A stretch of DNA of 64,000 nucleotides, taken from positions 247,081,356 through 247,145,355 of the forward strand of contig JALIGW010000002.1 of the NCBI GenBank assembly GCA_023053685.1. Direction: 5' to 3'. The notes beneath the pieces are model-generated. The model was not told the DNA's origin, did no database searches, and was given only the letters and a program-made list of their open reading frames with translations. Every line of letters begins with the position of its first letter. The first letter of the stretch is position 1. Positions 33,831 to 45,607 of the stretch are shown here, one piece after another. A program made the translations under genes and the position numbers. The DNA comes from Diadophis punctatus similis. Taxonomy: Eukaryota > Chordata > Lepidosauria > Squamata > Dipsadidae.

Positions 33831-34613
33831 ATTAGTACAAACTTACATAAGTGGTAACAAAATATTAAATCCAAAGTACAAACATTTTTATTTCCCCCCC
33901 CCCAGACCCACCCCCTTCCCTCCCCACCTCCCCCCCCCCGGACTTCCCAGAGATAATACAGGGCATAATAATAAGTTTAAATTGTTAATAAAAAGAAAAA
34001 AGAAAAAGGAAAAAAAGAACACTATTTTTTAAAAAAAACTTCAACTCCAAACTATACAGTACTAATATATCGCATTTGTATACAATAGTAAAGATACAAA
34101 AAAGAGAGAGAAAAAAAAAGAAAGAAAATAAAAAAAAGAAAGAAAGAAAGAGAAAACTCTTTAACACTACAAACAAACAAACCTCCTACCTCCTCCCTTC
34201 AGTCCTCTATCTTATACAAGGTAAGTGTTACATAAGTAATAACTAAATATAAAATACACAAATCTTAAACTAATATTATTGACATTAGAAATAACCTCTA
34301 AGATAAAACTTAACTAAATGTTACATAAGTAATCATCAAATATTAAATTTCATCATGATATTCTAAGTTAATTCGCTAACTTCAATAAACAAAAAAAGAA
34401 AATAAAAGAAGAATAAACAATAAACAAATCTTCAACAAACTATATATATCTAATATTATCAACATTAAAAATAACCTCAAAATTATATAAAACTTAACTA
34501 AATATTGCATAAGTAATCATTAGATAGGGAAAAGATAAAATACAATCATATTAGTCTCTATCCATCCAATATATTTCAACATCACATTGTTTTGTATCTT
34601 GATAGTTCATCTT

Positions 34614-35684
34614 TTAATAGTTCAATAAATTCAAATTTGTCAAGTCGTCTCCCGTCTGCTCCCAAACCTCCATCTCCTCTTCCCCAGCTATCTGATTCAG
34701 GCACTCCTTTTGGATTTTTGAGTCTATTTCTTTTTGATCCATCGAAGGTGGCTTCCCCTCCTCCTCCTCTTTTATTTTCATACACCCTTCTTCTGGAATC
34801 TTGGATATATCAGCCTTTAGAACATTGACATAAAATTCAGTAGCTTTTTTTATCGTGTTGAGCCGGTATCTTTTTCCAGAAAATTTCACTGTTACTCCAA
34901 CTGGTGCTTCCCATTTATATTGTAAATTTAATCTCTTAAATTCATCAATCAAAAAAGTATAGCTTTTCCTGGCTTTAAGCATTTTAGAGGGGATTTCTTT
35001 CCAAATCTTTAGTTCCTGACCATTCACCATAAGATTATTGTTAAACGTTGCTTGTATAATTCTGTTCCGTAGAGCTCTTGTGGTAAAATATATGACAATA
35101 TCCCTTGGTAGATGCTTTTGTTTGGCGTACCACGAGTTGATTCTGTATGTTTTGTCGATTTGTGTAGCCAATTCCGCTTTAGAAATTCCAGACACCTGAT
35201 CCAATATGTCAACCATCCTGCCTTTTAAATTTTCATATAATCCTTCTTTCAAACCTCTAATCCTTATAGCAACTTCCATAGATCTGAACTGAGTCATTAA
35301 GACCTCTTTTTCAAAATTTGCAATGTCATTTTGGATTTTATCTATGTAATTCACCGAAGTTGCCAAAGCTTGTTTATTTGTTTCAATACGTTCTGCCAAA
35401 ACTTCAATATTTGTTGCTAAGCCTTTGCAAACCTCTAACACATCAAATCTTAGTTGTTGATTCATATTCTTCAAAGCAGCCTGCATCTTATGGTCTATCT
35501 CACTTATTTTCTGGTTAAATTCCAAAGTAAGTTCATGTTTCATAATCTTTAAATTATTTAATAAATTTTCAGGTGTCAAAAGCTGTGAAGGTGTTAGCTC
35601 AGTGTTAAGTTGCATTTTAGAAATATATCCAGATGAATAGTCATTTCTTTTAGTCAAAACAGTCTTTCCAGATTTTGAAGCCAT
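34614..35684 (-). CDS. L1 ORF1-like protein (356 aa)
   Basis: An uninterrupted frame. Residues about 30-145 form a coiled coil rich in Leu, Ile and Lys. About 135-230 resembles the L1 ORF1p RRM (AIRIRGLKE, then LPRDIVIYF). About 230-310 resembles the C-terminal domain (WKEIPSKMLKARK, WEAPVGVTVKFSGKRY). The tail is acidic. Known L1 ORF1p is a trimeric RNA-binding chaperone needed for retrotransposition. The frame is intact, fitting the perfect target duplication and recent insertion. Whether it is expressed, or helps mobilise anything, cannot be told from sequence. Confidence 0.85.
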   Translation of the reverse strand: MASKSGKTVLTKRNDYSSGYISKMQLNTELTPSQLLTPENLLNNLKIMKHELTLEFNQKISEIDHKMQAALKNMNQQLRFDVLEVCKGLATNIEVLAERIETNKQALATSVNYIDKIQNDIANFEKEVLMTQFRSMEVAIRIRGLKEGLYENLKGRMVDILDQVSGISKAELATQIDKTYRINSWYAKQKHLPRDIVIYFTTRALRNRIIQATFNNNLMVNGQELKIWKEIPSKMLKARKSYTFLIDEFKRLNLQYKWEAPVGVTVKFSGKRYRLNTIKKATEFYVNVLKADISKIPEEGCMKIKEEEEGKPPSMDQKEIDSKIQKECLNQIAGEEEMEVWEQTGDDLTNLNLLNY

Positions 35685-37085
35685 TATGGTGTTTCAAAAG
35701 AGTACAAAGAAAAAAGAGAAAGGAGAAAGAAAAAAAAGCCAGGTGTCTGATTAAAGTTCTTTCCAGTTTCAAAACCAGGTAGTCTTTTATTATTAAAAAT
35801 CTTTCAATTATAACTTTAATCCAGGGTTAGGAGACAGAGAAAGAAAAAGCCATTTTTCCAAGTTAAAAGTTTCCATAAGAGAAAAAAAAAAAAAAAGCCT
35901 CTGGGAAAACGAAAGTCACTTTCACTTCTCAATCGCCATATTGTTACTTTGTTTCCTTTGTTTCCTTGCCGAAGTGAAAGCTTACCCAGGAGTTGAAAAA
36001 AAAAGAAAAAAGAGGTTTCAATACTTGCCCATCTCACGCCTGTTTCTCTCTGTCTGCTTCTATAGTTCAAAAGTAATTGTAAATCCCATTCTGGAAGCAG
36101 CGGCTGGTCACGACATCTAGCTCCGCAAAAGCGGAGGTTTCCTGATCCTCGGAGCTGGAGACAGGCTGCATGGGGAGCTCTCCCTTCGCGCCCCTAGATG
36201 GCTTCTAGGGCGCTGGGGGGGCTCTACCCCACCTGTCAGGCTCTCATCTCTCCCCTTTGCCCGGGGAAGAGATTTCAAAGCCGCCAGACAGCTGTTCTGG
36301 CGGCTTTTTACGAGGATCGGAAAGGCGTCCGACAAAGGGACGTCCGCGATGGCGCTCCAAACCGGAAGTCCCCCAATCTCATTTATTACAATCATAAATA
36401 TTTAATTTTAAAAAAATCCCCCTTCTTTTTTCCTACCAGTAGGTGTCTCTCTCTCCACTCCGCAATTCCGATCGGCAAAATAATCACTTCCGTATAAATC
36501 CACGTTTTAAACCTTCTTTTGCAGTTTCCATTATTCTTCTTTCAATGTTCCAAATTTAAAATTACTTCCAATCTTCTTAAGCAACTACTTTCTTTCGGGT
36601 TCCTTCTCAAAGTACTTTAATTATCTCAGTCTCTGTTTTGGGCTCGTGTTTAAACATCCACTTCTTTCTCCCCCCCCCCCCCCCAAGCCAAATTAGCTGT
36701 TAATTCTTCGCCGGGATGACTTTTAAAGTTCTTTAGATAAATTCTTTTTAAATGTATATTGGCCAATCACTCACCCGGTGCCCATACTCCGTTCAACTCA
36801 TCGCTCCTGCACAAAGCTTATTCCGGTTGCCCCAGCTTGTAATGGCCACCATGACCACTGCCACCGCCGTCGGTTCGAAGAGCTTTCCTCCCACCTCCAG
36901 GGGATTTGCCTATCCCTCTTGGTCTTCCGAGGTGCCTCTCCTTCTTCTCCTTCCCTACAGGATGGATCCGGTCTGAAGACCCCCCCGACAGCGGCTTCTC
37001 AGCCTGGAGTTTTGCTGGGCTCATCGGAGCCCGCTATTTCCAGACTGTATCACAGCGACACTTCCGGTTTCCAAAAACTGGACTT

Positions 37086-37230
37086 TTGAGTGCATGGCAA
37101 TAAGGCCAAGCGCTTATTTCAGGGTTCAAAAAAATATAAGACAGGGTCTTGTTTTTGGGAAAACATGGTACTATAACTTTCCCTTGTGTCATTGAGAGTC
37201 AAGGATGACCTTGACCTCAAAATGCTTTTC
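37086..37230. repeat. MITE half interrupted by L1
   Basis: CTTATTTCAGGGTTC and TATAAGACAGGGTCTTG pair with 33040-33085 as the other half of one short element. Confidence 0.55.
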
Positions 37231-38015
37231 TAATTCTAACCATATTGAAGGCGGGGGCAGGAGGGAGGTGGTTCAATAGCCAGTCTGAGTGGTAAGCTCA
37301 GACTTAAATTCTACCGTTATTGGATTCACAATCCTAATGATAGGAAAAGGGCCTACAGTATATACTTAACACTCAACTTCTTGCAGGGGTGCCCCAATTT
37401 TAGGAACTTTGTGGACAGGTATACCTCGTCCCTTATTGTAAACTATTTCTGGGGTGCCCTTTCTTGCGCTTCCTTTGCTTATTCTAAAGCCTTGCGCAGC
37501 AGGAGCCAGGTGGCTTTTAAAGTATTTATCCACTCAGCCAATGAGGCTGACAAAAGGGTCCCTTCAGGGAGTTCTGGCATAGGCATAAACTCCGCACCAC
37601 TGGCCACTTGAAAGGGGGTAAATCAATGCTGCTGTGCACAGTTATTGTATGCCACCTCAGTGAAAGGTAAAAGTTCAATGCAATTGATTTGCTTGCGGTT
37701 CATGTGACATCAAAGTCAGTCCTCTAGGACTGCATTCGGACATTCACGGGCTCCATTTGTATGAGGGTGATGGTGGAGCTAAGACTCCAGGACAGGCCTA
37801 TCAAACTGGCAGTCCACGGGCCGGATGCATCACATGCAGGCCACACCCACCCCGGCTCCACAAAGGCAATAAAATCACAATATGTCACAGTATGTCACAT
37901 GACGTGATCGAGTTTGACACCCATGCCGTAGGAGGAGCCTAACAAATTCAGGAATTCACACCAAAGCTTTGATGTGAATTCCATTCCCCGATCTAAGATT
38001 ACATGTTTCAGAATG
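37231..38015 (-). mobile_element. Ty3/gypsy integrase-region relic
   Basis: On the minus strand the integrase motif DRGMEFTSKLW (about 38000-37960) is followed by TPFQVASGAEFMPMPELPEG and GDEVYLSTKF-like remnants with stops. A repeat at 37795-37930 splits it. No LTRs seen. Dead. Confidence 0.8.
37795..37930. repeat. Short repeat inside the gypsy relic
   Basis: From CTATCAAACTGGCAGTCC to GAGTTTGACACCCATG, of the same general type as the ends of the composite elements. Confidence 0.5.
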
Positions 38016-38525
38016 CAATGCAACCAGTACAAAGCAATAGTTAACAATATATTTGCTGTAGAAATAGTATATCAGAGATCAGCAATCCCCAACATTTCTG
38101 GCTTGGTGGCCTGGCTGGGGAGAAGGGATAGTTATGTTTGATTGGCTTCTAGGCGAGGTTTTCCTGAGCTCTCTGACTCTCAATCGCTTCATGCAGCAGT
38201 TGTATTGCATGGCTCCACATGAGATGTTTTGTCAGAGTCAAATAGGGCGAAGTTCACCATGCTACCCTCTAGTGAGAGTCACCCCGGGTGGGTGATCCTC
38301 CGGGTCTTCCAGCTGTCCTACGCCTAGCAACCATCTCGCTTGGACTTACTCATCATCGAGCTGCAACTCTTCCAGCCACTCCGTCTCATCTCGGTTCTGG
38401 CATGGCTGAGGAGAGGTCGATCTCAGGGCTCCGGACTCTTCCTGGTCGCTTCCATAGGTTGACATTGAGTGCTCAGCCCCCACAATAGACTGGGGTCTCA
38501 ATATGTTTCTCAGTTATGGAAAGTT
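38016..38525. other. No gene seen
   Basis: Mixed sequence without a recognised element; a 66-codon plus frame at 38288 shows no familiar motif. Confidence 0.4.
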
Positions 38526-40076
38526 TAAATAATGTTGGATTTACTAAAAACTATCTAGAAAAAAGTTTAATAGCATTTTGCTCTGATGGTGCCAGCGTTC
38601 TGTTTGGGAGAAAATCTGGAGTGAGCACTAGAATAGCAAAAGAGTTTCAAAACCCATCGCCTCCAATTTGTTTTAGATGACTCCATAAAGGAAATTAAGC
38701 AACTAAATAATTTTAAAATATTTATTGACAAGATATACACTATTTTTCATAAATCCTGTAAGAGCCAAATGGAATTTACTGAAATATCCGAACAACTTGG
38801 AATTGAAATAATAAAAATTGGTAGAGTTTTGGGATGGACTGCCTGTAGTTTAAGGTCAACACTAGCTATGTGGCATGCTTATCCAGTGCTACATCAGTAT
38901 TTTCATGCAAATGAAAAATATGGCTGCCTGTCTTGAAAATATATATTTTATAAATTATTTGACATTGATGATCGATATTCTAGAAGAAATTTCTCTTCTT
39001 TCAAATGGACTGCAAGCAAGAAATACAGATATCATAAATGCTGAAAAACTTGTGATAAGATCAATTAAAGCATTTGAAATGCTTAGAAAGGGAAAGGGTC
39101 CATATGAAAAAAAGTTGATTAATTACTTCACAAACCTTCAAAGATATAAAATTTGTACAAAATCATCTATTTGTTGGACTTCCTCGGGAAAGACTTTTAG
39201 AAAGCATCATAACAAATTTTAAGAAAAGACTAATGGATTGTGAACATTTAAAAACAGGTAGTCAATTGCAAGACATAAATAAATTACAATTTCTCATTTT
39301 TTTGGAGCCAGATTACTGGAATATTGAAGTAGTAGTAGTCCCATGGACAGCAGCTGAAGTACCAATTGCTTGCATTTAGTGACATTTTTAATTATAAAAT
39401 TAATATCAACTATTATAGAAATTTTGTGGAAAATGTTTTAAAAGATTCCAAGAACTATGCAATTCCTGACAGTATTAAAAAAGCTAAAGATATTGTCAGA
39501 ACAATTGCTGTGAGTTCAGCAGAAGCAGAAAGGGGTTTTTCAAAAATGAACATCATATGTTCAGAAAAGAGAACTCACCTAACTGTTTCCAACATAACCA
39601 ACCTAATGACCATTAGTGTAATTGGCCTACCTCTAAAAGAATAGGACCCTATTCCTACAGTCAAAAAAATGGTTGAGAGCACATCACACAGCCGATGATG
39701 CTCGAGTAAAAGTGAAGAAGGGTGCAAGGGAGGCGTCCTCCAATAAAACATTGATGTGGAAATACCTTAAATAATAATAATACCTTAAATAAAGTATAAG
39801 GCGAATAACACTTTTATGTAAGTATTTGTGTACCTCTTTTATTATTTTGTGTACTTCTTTTATTATTTAAGTATTAAATGCACGAAATAATAAACTACCT
39901 TTTTGTATATCTTGTTTTTGAAGGTCATTAGGGCAAAGAACTGATGTTGACTTGGCCACACCCACCCAGTCACATGACCATCAAGCCATGCCCTCCCAGT
40001 CACATGACCACCAATCCACAACCACCGAGCCACGCCCACAGAACCCAGTAGTAAAAAAAATTGAATCCCACCGCTG
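38526..40076 (+). pseudogene. hAT transposase relic
   Basis: Plus-strand fragments FCSDGASVLFGRKSGVSTR (about 38575), RVLGWTACSLRSTLAMWHAY (about 38830) and the hAT dimerisation motif SSAEAERGFSKMN (about 39520) lie in order, broken by stops and frameshifts. It resembles the KIAA1586/ZNF862-like hAT group. The right end may be the CCCACCGCTG at 40076. It is incapable of making a full transposase. Confidence 0.8.
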
Positions 40077-40415
40077 GTGTAACCGATGACCTCCCTACTC
40101 GCCCACTCGGTTTGAACCTGCAGCTTAGTATGAAAATGCTTTGGTAGTTCAGTAGGTGGAGGTGAATCACACAGGCCTGGCAAGGCCTCAGCCCCAGATT
40201 GCTCTGAGAGGAAAAGTCTTGTAAAACACGGCCTGGGAAAACACAGACTAAAAATAACTGTAAATCTAACGATTTCTTACTTAAACTTGGGTCCTGGTTC
40301 TGTATCCTCACTGCTGGGCTTTCCCCAGCAGCCACCCACTCTGTCTCCCCACAGAGCAGCTCTCCCTGCAACCACCCAGAAACAAAGCCCACAGGAGAGA
40401 GGGGGGGGAGAGAGA

Positions 40416-40433
40416 GGGAGGGAGGGAGGGAGG

Positions 40434-40505
<72 letters not shown>
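40416..40505. repeat. (GA)n with GGGA start
   Basis: GGGA units then about 32 GA units. Confidence 0.97.
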
Positions 40506-40506
<1 letters not shown>

Positions 40507-40578
40507 CCAGTCCCATGATCCTTAGTGAGAAGACATGGCAGTTGCTGGCAGTTGCTCCCTCCTCCCCCCAACTGGGAT

Positions 40579-40990
40579 ATAGAATAGAATAGACAGAATA
40601 GAATTCTTTATTGGCCAAGTGTGATTGGACACACAAGGAATTTGTCTTTGGTGCATATGCTCTCAGTGTACATAAAATAAAATATACATTTGTCAAGAAT
40701 CATGAGGTACAACACTTAATGATTGTCATAGGGTTCAAATAAGCATTCAGGAAACTATCAATATGAATATAAATCGTAAGGATACAAGCAACAAGTTACA
40801 GTCATACAGTCATAAGTGGGAGGAGATGGGTGATAGGAACGATGAGAAAAACTAATAGTAATAGTAATGCAGCCTTAGTGAATAGTTTGACAGTGGTGAG
40901 GGAATTATTTGTTTAGCAGAGTGATGGCGTTCAGGAAAAAAACTGTTCTTGTGTCTAGTTGCCTTGGTGTCTTGGATATCCTTTTCAGAC
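40579..40990 (-). mobile_element. CR1/L3-type LINE 3' end with AATAG tail
   Basis: Reverse complement of the 3' region at 17560-17990, tail first. Confidence 0.85.
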
Positions 40991-41662
40991 CAGGCCCTAG
41001 GAAATGCACTTTAACAAAGACAACAATAGGTAAATGAAACACAGCTGTTTCATCACACATACAGTATATAAGAACAATTAGCGGGCTTTCAAAAATTCAG
41101 TTAATAGCTCATTTTCAAATTAAAAATCAAATTGTCCTTCTGTTGGGTGTTGGGAACCACTAGTCTGAAGACAAGCTGTTCCACTGGTTAATTGTCCTCA
41201 CTGTTAGGAAGTTTCTCCTTAATTCCAGGTTGCTTCTCTCCTTGATTAGTTTCCATCCATTGTTTCTTGCCCTGCCCTCTGGTGCTTTGGAGAATAATTT
41301 GACCCCCTCCTCTTTGTGGCAACCTCTCAAATACTGGAATACTGCTATCATGTCACCCCAGTTCTTCTTTACTCTAGACCAGTGGTTCCCAAAGGGGGCG
41401 GTACCGCCCCCCAGGGGGCGGTGGGAACCCTTAGGGGGGCGGTGAGAGGTAAGGGTGGCGACAGGGGGGCGGTGAGAGGGTCCAGGGGGGCGGTAGGTGG
41501 TTCGCCGGTCCTATTCCCTTGCTGCCACCCATGTCCACCCAATCGCCCGCTGCCGCTTTTCCCGCCACTCTTTTCCCGGCGGGGACTGGGCAGGCTGCGA
41601 GACGGGCATCTTACTGGACTTTTAACAGCTCCGCTTATCTGTCGTCTGGTCTCTTTGCATTG

Positions 41663-41778
41663 GTCTCCAACCTTGGCAACTTTAAGACTTGTGGACTTCA
41701 ACTCCCAGCAAAGCTGGCTGAGGAATTCTGGGAGTTGAAGTCCACAAGTCTTAAAGTTGCCAAGGTTGGAGACCCCTG
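41663..41778. repeat. Palindromic short element
   Basis: Arms of about 46 bp built on TTGGCAACTTTAAGACTTGT and its complement, around a short centre. Confidence 0.88.
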
Positions 41779-41779
41779 G

Positions 41780-41866
41780 AAAGCTTGCAAAATACAGAAA
41801 CTCTTCTCGCAAGGGTGAGCAATTAACAACTTGCAGCGAGAAGAGTTTCTGTATTTTGCAAGCTTT
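41780..41866. repeat. Second inverted repeat (about 34-bp arms)
   Basis: Arms based on AAAGCTTGCAAAATACAGAA, with a two-base bulge and a 16-base loop. Confidence 0.88.
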
Positions 41867-42149
41867 TTTCCCTAGAGACTAGCCGACAGAAACATGGAGC
41901 TGTTAAACCTGTAAGACACAGGATTGGGAGGGGGTGCGGGCAGGGGCTGGGTTGGGGGGTTGGGTTGGGGGGGCGGGAGGAGGAGGAGGAGGAGGAGGAG
42001 GAGGAGGGGGGAGACCTTGTGGGGAAATCGCAGCTGCCTCTTTTCCGCTCCTTCGGCCAAGAGGCACCGCGGCCGGAAAGTCGGTCCAGAAAGAGGGCAG
42101 CGATGGTGGGGGAGATCGGGAACAGTTGCCCGCCAGAGTTTCTGCCACC

Positions 42150-42670
42150 TTCGCCTGCCTCCCTTTCCTTTCCTTTCCTTTCCTTTCCTTCCTTCCTCCC
42201 TTTCCTTCCCTTTTTCCTTCCTACTTCCCTTCCCTTCCCTTCCTTCCCTCTTTTTCCTTCATCCATTCCTTCCCTTCCCTTTCCTTCCTTCCTTCTGTCT
42301 CTTTCCCTTCCTTCCCTCCTTCCCTTTCCTTCCCCCTCCTTTTCCTTCCTACTTTCCTTCCTTCCCTTTCCTTCCCCCTCCTTTTCCTTCCTACTTTCCT
42401 TCCTTCCCTTTCCTTCCCCCCTTTTCCCTTCCTACTTCCCTTCCCTTCCTTCCTCCTTCCCTTCCTTTTCCTTCCTCCCTCTCCTTTTCACCTTTAATTT
42501 CCCTCCCTCTCTTTCCTTCCTACTTTCTTTCCTCCCTCCCTCTTTTCCTCCCTCCCTCCCTCCCTTCCTTCCTCCTTCCATTTCCTTCCCTCTCATTCCT
42601 TCCTTTTCTTTCTCTTTCCTTTCCTTTCTTTTCCTTCCTTTCTTCCCTCCCTCCCTCTATTTTTCTCTCC
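42150..42670. repeat. (TTCC)n/(TTTCC)n pyrimidine tract
   Basis: Irregular CCTT and CCTTT blocks; Ser/Phe/Pro-rich frames over it are artefacts. Confidence 0.95.
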
Positions 42671-43520
42671 CAAACAACCCCAAGTTAAATCCTCCCCTTG
42701 GCCATTGTGCGTGCATGTGTGTCTCATCTTCTAAAAATCATAACTCCCCACCCCACCCCACCCCAAACACCCAATACCATCCCCTTCTCCATCCCACTGA
42801 AGATCCCAGGTGCCCAGCCTCCTGCCCCCCCCTGCAACCTCTCCGCATGCCCGTCTCATAATGTGGCCTTCGGCCTCGCCTCCTCTGCCCACCTAACACA
42901 CTGCTCTCGTTCGTCCCTGTGATGCCATCTTCCCCTGCCCCCGGATGGATAGCAATTTAGGCAGGCACGACATACCACCAGGTGAGGAGGGGGCTTTCTA
43001 GCTGTGCCTGCTGGGTACAGGAGTCCCCCCCTCCACCCGGCCTCTGTGCCAAGGAAGGCAATTTGGAGGGTGCCAGCGCTTCCCACGGGGGAGGGGGTGT
43101 ATTTCCAGGAAGCCCCTTGAATGTGCCAGTGTGGGGGGAGGGGGAGAAGACCCTCCCCTATGTGCATCTGTCCCACGCACCCCCTCCATTGACCACTTCT
43201 GCAGTTTCCTTTCCTTTCCAGGCTCTGTTTGGTCATCCAGTTGAGCCAGCCTTGGCGAGGAACCAAAATGGCTTGTGTGTTTGTTTGTTTGTTTTTGCAA
43301 CCAAATACAAACCATGTTTGGGGGAACTGGTTTCAAAACCTCCCAGTTTCCCAAACCTGGACGTTTTCGGCCACGCACGCACACACACACACACCCAGTG
43401 GCTCAATGTGGGATAGATTTCCCACCCACCTCCAGCCCCTCTTTTCAAACACGCCCCTCTTCCTCACAGACAGAAGCACATTTTAAATTGCCATAGGCAG
43501 AGCCCAGAGGAGGCAATGTA
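42671..43520. other. Unique-looking passenger sequence of hAT copy 2
   Basis: GC-rich, with a plausible acceptor TTTCCTTTCCAG near 43220 and donor-like CAGGTGAGG near 42980. It may derive from a host intron/exon region but no protein is recognised. Confidence 0.4.
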
Positions 43521-43534
43521 GTCCCGCGGTGTGT

Positions 43535-44350
<816 letters not shown>

Positions 44351-45607
44351 TTATGACCACAATTGAGCATAACATTTTGGTTGCTAAGCAAGAGCGTTGT
44401 TAAGTGAGTTTCACCACATTTTACAAGTTGGCCATGCCCACCCAGTCACCTGACCACTAAGCCACGCCCACCTGAGGTGGTGGGGTGGAGGGCGGTGAGG
44501 ATGAGTTTGTAGCACCAAGGGGGCGGTGGACTGAAAAAGTTTGGGAACCACTGCTCTAGACAAACCATACCCAATTCCTGCAACTGTTCATGTTTTAGAT
44601 TCCAGGACCTTATTCATCTTAGTTGCTTTTCTCTGCACTTTGTCCAAAGTCTCAACATCTTTTTTGTATTCTAGTAACAGAAATGGATGGAGTATTCCAG
44701 ATGTGGTGTTACTAAGGTTTTATAAAATTATACTAATATTTCATAATTTTTTATTCTATGCCTCTGTTTATGCAACCAAGGATTGTATTGGGGTTTTGGG
44801 TTGCTGCCACACTGCTGGCTGATATTTAAGGGATCGTCCACTAGGACTCCAAGGTTCCTCTCAGTTATTGTTTTTCACCCAAGTTTTGCCTGATCTGTAC
44901 TTGTACCTTTTGGTTTTTTTGTTTTGCTTAAGTGTGAACCCTTGCTTTTCTCACCAATTTCATTTTCTTGGATAGGGCCCATTGTTCATGTTTGTCAAGA
45001 TCTTTTCGGATTCTGAACTTGTCTTCTAGGGTGTTGGCTATTCCTGCCAGCTTAGTGTCACCTACACATTTGATGAATTCCTTCTATTCCTTCATCTAAG
45101 TCCTTTATGAAGATATTGAAGAGTACTGGGCCTAAGACAGAATCTTGTGGGACTCTACCGTTTACTTCCTTTCATGTAGATGTCGTACTATTAAGGACTA
45201 CTTGTTCATTAGTTGGTCAGCTAATTACAAATCCATCTAGTTGTGATGTCTATCCCACATTTTCCCAGTTTGCCAAGAAATAGGTTGCAGTCTACTTTGT
45301 TGAATACCTTACTGAAGTCTAAATATACTATGTCCATGGCATTTCGCTAGTCTACTACGGTAATTTAGTCACTTTGTCAAAGAATAAAATGATTGTTTTG
45401 GCACAATCTGTTTTAACAAACCCAAGCTCGCTTTTCTGTGATTTGCAAGTATGATGATCTAAACATCCCAGAGCCAGTTCTCCTGACCTCTATTTGTCAG
45501 TAGAAACTGAAGTTAGTTTCTGAATATGACACCAGGACACTGCAACTGGCACAAATAGGAACCAGTTGTCAAGCATTTGATCACATGTTCATGGGGATGG
45601 TGCAAAG

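Larger units (their letters stand above)
33713..36370 (-). mobile_element. Inner L1-type element with ORF1 but no ORF2 (half-LINE)
   Basis: 2.66 kb flanked by a perfect 17-bp duplication CCCCAATCTCATTTATT (33696-33712 and 36371-36387). In minus orientation: 5' UTR of about 685 bp starting ACTTCCGGTTTGGAGCGCC, ORF1, an AT-rich 3' region with degenerate internal repeats, a G-rich tract (about 33940-33895), AATAAAAC and a T-rich (poly-A) end at 33830-33713. No reverse transcriptase or endonuclease sequence is present. Confidence 0.88.
33237..37085 (-). mobile_element. Outer L1-type element lacking both ORFs, split by an inner L1
   Basis: Pieces 36388-37085 (CpG-rich 5' UTR-like, starting near ACCGGAAGTG) and 33237-33695 (3' UTR-like, ending ATGAATAAAAAAATAAAAT) flank the inner element. 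Joined, they make about 1.16 kb with no ORF1 or ORF2. Flanks ATTGGAC and ACTGGAC suggest a target duplication. Confidence 0.6.

Noticed and set aside
37381..37611. A plus-strand 76-codon gene
   Set aside because: It is the antisense shadow of a minus-strand gypsy integrase remnant.
41924..42861. Long Ser/Phe/Pro frames
   Set aside because: TTCC repeats; no conserved motif.
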